Under the pieces are notes generated by a model. That model had not been told where the DNA came from and searched no databases. It worked only from the letters and a program-made list of their open reading frames with translations. Below are positions 1 to 6,906 of a DNA stretch of 64,000 bases, piece by piece. The position numbers and the translations under genes are program-made. The DNA is from G965198795 sp965198795 (lineage in GTDB: Bacteria > Pseudomonadota > Alphaproteobacteria > Rhodospirillales > Casp-alpha2): positions 1,922,001 through 1,986,000 of the forward strand of contig OZ240674.1 of NCBI GenBank assembly GCA_965198795.1, given 5' to 3'. Numbering within the stretch: position 1 is the first letter of the stretch; every line of letters begins with the position of its first letter.

Positions 1-143
1 CCAGCCATCTGGCGGCGCCGCTCTCATCAGGTCTTCCATTCGGCCCTTGGCGCCTGACTCGACCCGGCGTTCGGCCATCTTCTGATCGAATTGAAAACGC
101 TTCGCTTTGGGGGTAGCCTTCTGGAAACAGGAGGCGGCCCGCC

Positions 144-971
144 ATGCTGACAGATGCGGATGTCAAACAGTTCAATGACGATGGCTATGTGTTCCCCATT
201 GATGTCTTGAGTGCGGCAGAAGTCGCCGGTATCCGCCAGAAACTGGAAGCGGCGGAAGCGGAGAACGGCGGCCGGCTGAGAACGGAGCAACGGTCCAAGG
301 GGCATCTCTTGTTCAAGTGGCTTGACGACTTGATCCGCGATGACCGGGTGTTGGACGTGGTGGAACAGCTGATTGGGCCGAACATCCTTTGCTGGAACAC
401 ACTCTTCTGGATCAAGGAAGCGGACAGAAAATCCTTCGTCGGATGGCACCAGGACACTAAATACTGGGGCCTGTCCAGCGATAAGGTGATCACCGCTTGG
501 CTGGCCTTGTCCGAAGCTGGCGTTGAGGCGGGTTGCATGAAAGTTCTGCCCGGTTCGCACCGGGGCGAGGTGTTGGCGCATGACGACAATTATCATACGG
601 ACAACATGCTGACCCGCGGGCAGGAACTGTCGATCACGCCCGCCGAGGAACAAGCTGTTTATATGCCGTTGAAGCCTGGTCAGTTATCGATTCACAACTA
701 TCGTCTGGCGCACGCATCCGGCCCCAATCGCGCGGCGGACCGCCGAATCGGCGTTTCCATGCACTTCATGCCGCCGGACACCGCGCAGATTGTCGGGTCA
801 TGGGACTCGGCGGCCCTTGTCAGGGGCCAGGACGTTTACGGCCACTTTGAGCCGACACCCGTGCCAACGGGTGATTTCGACCCGGTCGCGGTCGCTTTTC
901 ACGAAAAGGCCGCCAAGGCGTTTCGCGAGGTGCTCTACCACGGCGCCGCCAATAAAACGGGTAAATTCTAG
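144..971 (+). CDS. Phytanoyl-CoA dioxygenase (PhyH) family oxygenase
   Basis: A 275-residue Fe(II)/2-oxoglutarate-dependent oxygenase of the PhyH family. The metal triad is visible: WHQD gives His102 and Asp104, and the LAHASGPN segment gives His190. An arginine pair near 200 (ADRR) fits the 2-oxoglutarate carboxylate contact. Length is normal for stand-alone bacterial PhyH proteins. The ATG at 144 follows an AGGAGG about ten bases upstream. The substrate cannot be read from sequence; family members hydroxylate acyl-CoAs, ectoine and many small metabolites. It stands alone, with no operon partner inside the window. Confidence 0.88.
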   Translation: MLTDADVKQFNDDGYVFPIDVLSAAEVAGIRQKLEAAEAENGGRLRTEQRSKGHLLFKWLDDLIRDDRVLDVVEQLIGPNILCWNTLFWIKEADRKSFVGWHQDTKYWGLSSDKVITAWLALSEAGVEAGCMKVLPGSHRGEVLAHDDNYHTDNMLTRGQELSITPAEEQAVYMPLKPGQLSIHNYRLAHASGPNRAADRRIGVSMHFMPPDTAQIVGSWDSAALVRGQDVYGHFEPTPVPTGDFDPVAVAFHEKAAKAFREVLYHGAANKTGKF

Positions 972-1298
972 GATCAGGATGCATTGATATTTGTTGCGTT
1001 TTGTTGTTCACAGCCTTCAAAACGGAGCGGTGACACGAGCAGTCTTTGCTGGCTGAGCGACGCACAGGAGGCCAAGCCTGAGCTCCTTTTCCCGAAGTCC
1101 CGAGGCCAAGCTCAGGGTTGATGACAAACGCGTTCCGAGCGGCAGTCAAAATTCCGCAGAACGGACCATTTAAGCAGTTATTCGCTACGCGTGCATCGCG
1201 TGGTTTTCATCGGACGCCAGCACGGCGGAACACAAGCAGCCCTCCGCTGGATTTACAAGGCCAGACCAAGTTTAGCCAACTCCGCCGGATGCGAACGA
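972..1298. other. Intergenic stretch without a supported gene
   Basis: I see no convincing coding sequence, RNA or clear terminator here. Open frames on both strands are short and have no recognisable motif. The stretch leads into the decayed transposon/epimerase region and may itself be degraded sequence. Confidence 0.5.
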
Positions 1299-1698
1299 TC
1301 AAACCCGCAATGTCTCAATTGTTCGCCGTGTTCCCTTCTCTAACGAGATCGACGGCCACTTCCCCAGTAATTCACGTAGATGCGCGTTGTCCAGCCCCTC
1401 TGGGCTGTTGTAGATGGCGGCGGCTGTTACAAGCGCTTCGGGTAGAACAGCCCGGATCGCCGCAATTAGATCCGCGACCGAGCGCGTTTCGGTGGTGAGG
1501 TCGCTGACAATCGGTTTTGTCGGTTTTACGTGCAGGCAACGCAGCAGGATATCGGTCACCTCATCGATATGCTGAAAGCGCATCTCTCCTTGAAACGGCA
1601 TCTCGTAAGGCCGGCCCTCAACCGCGGCGCGCATTGCATGGGTGATCGTGGCGGTTTCGCCTTCTGTACGATCAGGCCAGTAGACGATATTGGGACGC
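1299..1698 (-). pseudogene. C-terminal fragment of an NAD-dependent epimerase/dehydratase
   Basis: The frame reading left from about 1698 contains GLRPNIVYWPDRTEGE, then FQHIDEVTDILL and a long helical C-terminus. This pattern is typical of the substrate-binding half of extended-SDR sugar epimerases (the 'R-P-x-x-V-Y-G-P' and 'hxHVDDVA' regions). The N-terminal Rossmann half, with GxxGxxG and YxxxK, is absent. Upstream of about 1698 the sequence changes to transposase-derived sequence, so the gene appears cut by an insertion or deletion. The exact epimerase subfamily cannot be assigned. An upstream ATG at 1790 lies in transposase-derived sequence and is not its natural start. Confidence 0.6.
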
Positions 1699-2230
1699 AG
1701 CCCCGCAGTATTCGGCTTCCCGGCCGGTGAGGATGCGCGGCGCCGGAAGGTTGTGTTCCCCATAGAACGGCGCCGCTTTGTCATTGCCATTGAACATGCC
1801 GGGCGCCGTGACCGGCGTCTTGGCGGCGTAGAGCTTGGGCCTGGGCGGCCTGGGCGCAGGCGCCGGTATAATAGAGGTCTGCTGACAGACCCGCGCCCTT
1901 CAACGCGCCCGCATAGCCTTCAACGTCGCCGCATAGAAGGCGTCCTGCGCCCCCAGACGGCCGCGATGGGCCGTGTTGATCCCGCCCCAAGTCTGGTCAT
2001 CCTGCCCCAAGTCTGATCATCCAGCCCCAAGCCTGCCCCCAAGCCCGCCTCAAGCCTGGTCGTCCAGCGTTTTCTTCTCCAGCGCCTGGACCTGGGCCCC
2101 GCCCGGCGCCGGGCCATCTTCGGCGGCCTTGGCCTCAAGCGCCTTCAGGCGGCGCTTGAAGGCGGCGAGGCCGTGACGAAGCCAAATGGAGCGCGCCGCG
2201 CTGGCGGCGGCGTGTTTTTTCGCCGTCCAC
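1699..2230 (-). mobile_element. Degenerate IS481-like transposase remnant
   Basis: Pieces of a DDE transposase can be followed leftwards through several frames. From about 2180 to 2055 there is IWLRHGLAAFKRRLKALEAK, ending at a stop after LDDQA. From about 1990 come AHRGRLGAQDAFYAATLK, KLYAAKTPVTA and FYGEHNLPAPRIL followed by EAEYCG. These match in order the helix-turn-helix linker and the first two thirds of the catalytic domain of IS481-type transposases. The reading frame changes at least twice, a short duplicated segment (CCAAGTCTGRTCATCC, about 1986-2025) sits between the halves, and the last third of the domain is missing. It is certainly non-functional. The family call rests on remembered family patterns, not a search. 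Confidence 0.68.
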
Positions 2231-2454
2231 GCGCGATCATCGTCTTTGCGCCCGGCGCCGAGAGCGAAGCCCTGTTCGATGGCGGGGCCGGGGTGGAAGG
2301 GGACGAGAGTTACTCCAGCGGCAACCGAAAGGGAAAGCGGCGCCGGGCGCGGCGGGAAAAGCGCCGGTATCCGGCTTGTCGAAGCGGGGCGGCAAGGTCT
2401 ACGCCTCTACGCCAGGGTCATTCCCGGCGACGGCCCGCCCGGTCTCTTCGTCAA

Positions 2455-2510
2455 CCTGGTTCTCCAGGCCGGTTCTTAAGGCTGGTTCTCCAGGCCGGTT
2501 CTCCAGGTTC
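2455..2510. repeat. Imperfect short tandem repeats (GGTTCTCCAGGCC)
   Basis: Four near-copies of a GGTTCT(CCAGGCC) unit follow one another. They lie in a stretch with no supported gene. Confidence 0.7.
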
Positions 2511-2627
2511 GCCGCCCGCCGGGGCTTCTCCAACAGCGCCTCGGCGCCGCCTTGTTCAACCGCGTCGCGGCGCCGCTAAAACGTGTCCCTGGACAATCCC
2601 GTCACCGGACAGGCCTTGGACACATTG

Positions 2628-2692
2628 CCCAATTCCCCGGCCCAATTCCCCGGCCCAATTCCCCGGCCCAATTCCCCGGCCCAATTCCCCGG
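2628..2692. repeat. Five perfect 13-bp tandem repeats (CCCAATTCCCCGG)
   Basis: The unit CCCAATTCCCCGG occurs five times head to tail without interruption. It is in non-coding sequence between the IS481-like remnant and the solute-binding gene. Five perfect copies imply recent expansion by slippage or unequal crossing-over. Confidence 0.9.
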
Positions 2693-2810
2693 CCACGTTC
2701 AGAAGTCCAACTTTGTGACGGATGATTTTTAATTACGCCCGTCCATGAGGGTCACCTCTTTCGTGGGTTTGATGGGTTTCATGGGTTTGATGGTGTGGTT
2801 AAGCGCCGCC

Positions 2811-2910
2811 GTCAAAACCGGCGACCCTTTATCAAAACCGGTAACTCTCTATCAAAACCGCCAACCCTCTATCAAAACCGGTAACTCTCTATCAAAACTG
2901 GTAACCCCCG
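2811..2910. repeat. Five 20-bp tandem repeats (ATCAAAACCGGTAACTCTCT)
   Basis: Five contiguous 20-bp units begin at 2811, 2831, 2851, 2871 and 2891. Units two and four are identical and the others differ at a few bases. A shorter 9-10 bp GGGTTTSATG repeat precedes them at about 2765-2792. There are no spacers, so this is not a CRISPR array. The function is unknown. Confidence 0.9.
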
Positions 2911-3008
2911 CCCCTTTCAACAAGCGGCGGGAGCGGCGTCAGATCAAGTCTGAAATACTACACATGATCGGCTTTTCCCCTGAGACCGAACGGCACTCCA
3001 TCGTGTTT

Positions 3009-3053
3009 GCGGCTCTTCCGGCTCTTGGTCCCGCCGGGCGCCGGAAGAGCCGC
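3009..3053. other. Perfect 13-bp inverted repeat (long hairpin)
   Basis: The left arm GCGGCTCTTCCGG at 3009-3021 pairs perfectly with CCGGAAGAGCCGC at 3041-3053, with a loop of about 19 bases. No T-run follows on either strand, so it is not a standard intrinsic terminator. It could be a transcript-end structure, a protein site or the palindrome of a small repeat. The rest of the gap up to 3227 shows no gene. Confidence 0.75.
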
Positions 3054-3227
3054 GTTGCCTGACGCACCGGAGTCCGGGACCGAACGGACGGGTGTGGCGA
3101 TCTTCGAAGGTGATCTTGGAAAACAAATTCCCTCCGGTTTCGTGAACATTTGTCTTACACGCCCGCAATGAATGAAACAGCGGCATGATTGGACAATACC
3201 TCCCCCGCCCGGCGGTGGGACTCTGAC

Positions 3228-3956
3228 TTAATCAGCCGCGGCCACCACCAACTTGCCCGTCACCCCGTGCTTGCCGATCAGAGCTTGGACGGCGCCGGTT
3301 GATTTCATTTCCGCCGTATAAATCTCCATGAAAGCTTTCAGGTTCGGGCTTTCGTGCTTCGTGCCCATGGCCTGGGCGACGGCTGTGAAACGCCCCGGCA
3401 GCACCCGGTTCCCGGGCAAGCCGACGATATTCCCGCTCAGCGCGGGCGCCAGTCCGGCTAACACGTCGGCCCCGCCGTTCCTGTAGAGTTCCACGGCGCC
3501 GGAAAGGCCTTCCGCCCGCACCAGATCCGCATGTTTAAGCGTGCGCGTGAGGTAGAGATCGTAAGCCGCGCGATTGGCCACGGCAATACGCACGCCCTGG
3601 CGATCAACGTGGTCACAGGATGTGTAACCGGAGTCTTCCGGCGCCAGGTAGGTGCATTCTATCTCCACGTAGGGCTTGCAGAAATTTATCACTTCGGCGC
3701 GTTTCGGCTCGATGGCGATTAGGCCGATATCCCATTCGTCGCGTGCGCGCGCGTCCGCGAGTTCGCCCGGCATGGGGTACTTGACGAATTTAACGCCGAC
3801 GCCCAGACGCTCGGCCAGGCCCGCGGCCATGTCCGGCGCCACGCCCGCCGGATCGCCATTATCGGACTCGCCCGTCACCAGCAGCATGTTGCCCATGTTG
3901 ATCCCGGCCCTTAGAACGCCGGGGTCGGCGAGTTCCCTTAAAACCTCTTCGTACAT
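3228..3956 (-). CDS. Leaderless periplasmic-binding-protein type 2 (SBP_bac_3-like) domain protein
   Basis: A 242-residue protein with the fold pattern of family 3 solute-binding proteins. Near the N-terminus are GVLRAGINMGN and GVAPDMAAGLAERLGV (the usual 'G-x-x-x-D-h' element). Next comes WDIGLIAIEPKRAEVINF, the classic 'D-hhh-x-x-h-x-x-T/P-x-R-x-x-x-h-x-F' motif, followed by the hinge and second lobe. No signal peptide precedes the domain, and a GAGGAA ribosome site lies just before the ATG at 3956. It therefore appears to be cytoplasmic or to have lost its leader. No permease or ATPase is nearby. It is divergent from the aldehyde oxidoreductase gene. A role as a ligand sensor or a cyclohexadienyl-dehydratase-like enzyme is possible but unproven. 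Confidence 0.75.
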   Translation of the reverse strand: MYEEVLRELADPGVLRAGINMGNMLLVTGESDNGDPAGVAPDMAAGLAERLGVGVKFVKYPMPGELADARARDEWDIGLIAIEPKRAEVINFCKPYVEIECTYLAPEDSGYTSCDHVDRQGVRIAVANRAAYDLYLTRTLKHADLVRAEGLSGAVELYRNGGADVLAGLAPALSGNIVGLPGNRVLPGRFTAVAQAMGTKHESPNLKAFMEIYTAEMKSTGAVQALIGKHGVTGKLVVAAAD

Positions 3957-4350
3957 TCGGGTTTTCCTCTACCCCGCTTTTTGGTAGCGGCGGCGTACAC
4001 GCCAAGCGTCATCGCCGGCGGCGTGTCCGTATCGCTGAAGTAAAGCCGCGTCTTCCCCGCTTCCCGAACGCCAGCGGCGCGCGCCCGCGCCCCACACCGC
4101 ACGGCGCCGGAATGGTGGCGGTTTCGACGGTCATCGACCGAATCCACGAATTAAAAAGGACCTTTGTTCATAGAATTCATAGATAAGGATTGGCGGGATG
4201 TAAAGCCAGCCAGCCGCCCGGCCTTCTTCATCCGTGATATTGCATTAACGGCCCATGCGCTTATGTTGGGCGCGTGCTCATTGCTCCATAACCTGTTGAG
4301 CGCCGGGGTCAAGGGTTGGCCCGCCGCCGACATTCAAGGGACAGCCTGAC
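3957..4350. other. Divergent intergenic region with no supported gene
   Basis: This gap separates the leftward solute-binding gene and the rightward aldehyde oxidoreductase gene and should hold both promoters. Small open frames on both strands (60-70 codons) lack recognisable motifs. The 69-codon leftward frame ending at 3938 overlaps the start of the solute-binding gene and is not convincing. Confidence 0.5.
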
Positions 4351-6123
4351 ATGCGCGCCTATTTCCACATCGATTTGAACGCTAAATCCGCCACGAAAGA
4401 AGAACAGTCCGGCGAGACGCTCGCACGCGGCGGACGGTACCTGATCGCCAAGACCTTAATGGAACGCGGCGTGGCGAAGGCGGACCCCTTGGGGCCCGGC
4501 AACCCGTTGATTTTCTCCGCCGGTCCCTTCGCCGGCACGAACTTCTCCAACGCCAACCGCATCTCGGTGGGCTGCAAAAGCCCGCTGACGGGCGGCGTCA
4601 AAGAGAGCAACGCGGGCGGCACGCTCGCCTTCGCCATGGGCCAATGCGGCGTCAGCGGTTTCACGCTCAATGGCCAATCGGATGACTGGGTCGTCATCCG
4701 CGTCACCAAGGAACACGAGGTCATCTTCGAACCCGCCGACGAGTACCTGGGCAAAGGCAATTTCGAGGTCGCCGGCATGTTGCATGAAAAGTACGGCAAG
4801 AAAGTCGCGCTGGGCATATGCGGCCCGGTCGGTGAATGGGGCGGTTTGATCGCCGGTATTTCCTTCACCGACCCGGAAGGGCGTCCGGTGCGCATTTCCG
4901 CGCGCGGCGGCGTCGGCGCGGTGATGGGGTCTAAAAAAGTTAAGGCCATCGTCGTTGACCGCCACAAGATGCCGAAATTCCATGACCGTAAAAAACTGAT
5001 GAGTTCGGTGAAGGATTACGGCGCGAAGCTGAACGACGACCCGGCCATCCAGAACTTGAACAAGTTGGGCACGGCCCTGGTCGCCGACGTCATCAACTAC
5101 GCCGGCGGCATTCCGGTGAGGAATTTCTCCAGCGGTCAGATGGTCGATCCATCCAAGAACACCCTGTTCCTGGGCGGCGCGCACATCCGCGAACGGAACC
5201 TGGAGCGCGGCGGCGAACCAACCCACGCCTGTATGCCCGGCTGCATGATCAGTTGCTCGAACGTCTACGCCGACAAAGACGGCAACGAAATGGTCTCGCC
5301 GTTGGAATACGAGACGCTGGGCCTGATGGGGTCCAACTGCGGTCTGACAGATCCGGACGACGTCGCCATTCTGAACAACATTTGTAACGATCTAGGCGTC
5401 GACACCATCGAGACCGGGGCGGCGCTGGCCGTCATGATGGACGCGGGCCTGGCGGAATTCGGCGACACGGCCTTCATGCAAGAGGTCTTGGACGAGTTGA
5501 AGGCGGGCGCGGGACGGGGCAGGATCCTGGCCATGGGCGCCGCGCGCGCGGGCGCGCATTACCAGGCCGCCCGGGTGCCGGCAATCAAGCGCCAAGCCAT
5601 CAGCGCCTATGACCCGCGCGTCATCGAGGTAACCGGCATCTCCATGATGTTGACGGCGCAAGGGGCTGATCACACCACAGGCAACTTGCCGACCTACGAA
5701 TGCGCCGGCAAGTCAACGGAAGAATTGGTCGAGGCCAGCATGGACGTGCAGACCCTCTGCGCCGCCGTCGACTCCATCGGGCTCTGTGTTTTTGGCCGAT
5801 CCGTCACCAATATCAACCACCCGCTGATCATCGGCGCCATGCACGACGCGCTGGGCGCCCATCTGCCGGAAGATTTCCTGATCCGGATGGGGCGTGAAAC
5901 CCTGATGCTGGAGGACGCCTTCAATCACGACGCGGGCTTCCGCGACGCAGACAACGATCTGCCGGACTTTTTCTTCAAGGAAGAATTGGCGCCGACGAAC
6001 AAGATCGCGCGGCATGACCATGAAGCCGTCACCAGACTGCGCGGCGAATGGTACGCCAGGCACAAGGTTCCGGCGGCGGACGAGATCATGAAGCGCGCGG
6101 AGGCCGCGCGGGACGGTCTTTAA
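4351..6123 (+). CDS. Aldehyde ferredoxin oxidoreductase family protein (tungstopterin/molybdopterin enzyme)
   Basis: A 590-residue AOR-family enzyme expected to oxidise aldehydes to carboxylates with a bis-pterin W/Mo cofactor and one [4Fe-4S] cluster. The N-terminal domain shows GRYLIAKTL, then the pterin-binding stretch NPLIFSAGPFAGT with KSPLTGG. Cluster cysteines are Cys294, Cys298 and Cys302 (CMPGCMISC) plus Cys479 in the DSIGLC motif. The first cysteine gap is therefore three residues rather than the two of archaeal AOR. ARGGVGAVMGSKKVKAI at about 184-200 is the conserved pterin motif. Length matches the family. No cofactor-biosynthesis or ferredoxin gene lies next to it. The physiological aldehyde is unknown. 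Confidence 0.9.
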   Translation: MRAYFHIDLNAKSATKEEQSGETLARGGRYLIAKTLMERGVAKADPLGPGNPLIFSAGPFAGTNFSNANRISVGCKSPLTGGVKESNAGGTLAFAMGQCGVSGFTLNGQSDDWVVIRVTKEHEVIFEPADEYLGKGNFEVAGMLHEKYGKKVALGICGPVGEWGGLIAGISFTDPEGRPVRISARGGVGAVMGSKKVKAIVVDRHKMPKFHDRKKLMSSVKDYGAKLNDDPAIQNLNKLGTALVADVINYAGGIPVRNFSSGQMVDPSKNTLFLGGAHIRERNLERGGEPTHACMPGCMISCSNVYADKDGNEMVSPLEYETLGLMGSNCGLTDPDDVAILNNICNDLGVDTIETGAALAVMMDAGLAEFGDTAFMQEVLDELKAGAGRGRILAMGAARAGAHYQAARVPAIKRQAISAYDPRVIEVTGISMMLTAQGADHTTGNLPTYECAGKSTEELVEASMDVQTLCAAVDSIGLCVFGRSVTNINHPLIIGAMHDALGAHLPEDFLIRMGRETLMLEDAFNHDAGFRDADNDLPDFFFKEELAPTNKIARHDHEAVTRLRGEWYARHKVPAADEIMKRAEAARDGL

Positions 6124-6440
6124 CGGGAATAACCGATAGGATGAGGAGACTTCCTCGTGCGGGAGCGCCTGGGGGCTCTCCAGCCGCTCCCGAGGCTTGT
6201 CCAAGAACTCAAGCGCAGTTTCGGCCGCGAAGAACGCCAATCGTCTCAAGGATTAAAGCCCTTTCAACGGGCGAAGCGCTTTTTTCGCCCAGCGCGAGAT
6301 AGTCAAAAAGGCGCGAGATAGTCACAAAAAGGACTCATTCACTTTGTATGATCGGGACTATCCAAGCTAACACCGGTCTGAACAAGCCAACACCGGTCTG
6401 AAAGGGTCGGCGTTCTCTCAAGCAGAAGGACCAGAGGTTC
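6124..6440. other. Gap between AOR and iorAB genes with hairpin and short repeats
   Basis: Downstream of the AOR gene, GGGCGAA and TTCGCCC form a seven-base hairpin at about 6268-6289 that could end its transcript, but no T-tail follows. GCGCGAGATAGTCA is directly repeated at about 6291 and 6315. AACACCGGTCTGAA is directly repeated at about 6369 and 6386, close to the iorA start, which suggests an operator or promoter duplication. No gene was found. Confidence 0.5.
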
Positions 6441-6905
6441 ATGAAACACACCCTTAACGTGAATGGCGAGACTCGCGAGGTCAACGCCGCGCCGGGCGCT
6501 CCGCTGCTATGGGTGATCCGCGATGAGCTGAACCTGACCGGCACGAAATACGGGTGCGGCGTCGCGTCTTGCGGTTCCTGCACGGTGCATCTGAACGGCA
6601 AGCCCATCCGCACATGCCAAACCGCCGTCGAGGACGCGCTCAACACCAAGATCACCACCATCGAGGGCCTGTCCGGTCCCGTCGCAGAGGCGGTTCAGGA
6701 CGCCTGGCGGGAGGTGGACGTGGCGCAATGCGGCTATTGCCAATCCGGGCAGATCATGTCGGCTGTCGGGTTGCTGAGCGGGACCGCCAAACCGACGGAC
6801 GAGGAAATCAGCGATTACATGGACGGCAATGTGTGCCGCTGTGCGACCTATGTGCGGATCAAGGCGGCCATCAAGCTGGCCTCCGAAAAATTGGGAGCGT
6901 CCTGA
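6441..6905 (+). CDS. iorA: Isoquinoline 1-oxidoreductase-type [2Fe-2S] small subunit
   Basis: A 154-residue electron-transfer subunit of a xanthine-oxidase-family molybdenum hydroxylase. The plant-ferredoxin cluster uses Cys39, Cys44, Cys47 and Cys59. The second all-helical cluster uses Cys97, Cys100, Cys132 and Cys134 (QCGYC and CRC). Its stop (6903-6905) lies one base before the ATG of the large subunit, so the two genes are co-transcribed. No FAD subunit gene is present, which is usual for IorAB-type enzymes that pass electrons to cytochromes. The ATG at 6441 is the family-length start. The substrate (N-heterocycle or aldehyde) is not determinable from sequence. Confidence 0.9.
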   Translation: MKHTLNVNGETREVNAAPGAPLLWVIRDELNLTGTKYGCGVASCGSCTVHLNGKPIRTCQTAVEDALNTKITTIEGLSGPVAEAVQDAWREVDVAQCGYCQSGQIMSAVGLLSGTAKPTDEEISDYMDGNVCRCATYVRIKAAIKLASEKLGAS

Positions 6906-6906
6906 G

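Noticed and set aside
2330..2480. RelE/HigB-like toxin remnant on the plus strand
   Set aside because: Only a weak resemblance around GRGGKSAGIRLVE across frames; not enough to support a feature.
2811..2910. CRISPR array
   Set aside because: The repeat units are contiguous without spacers, and no cas gene is present.
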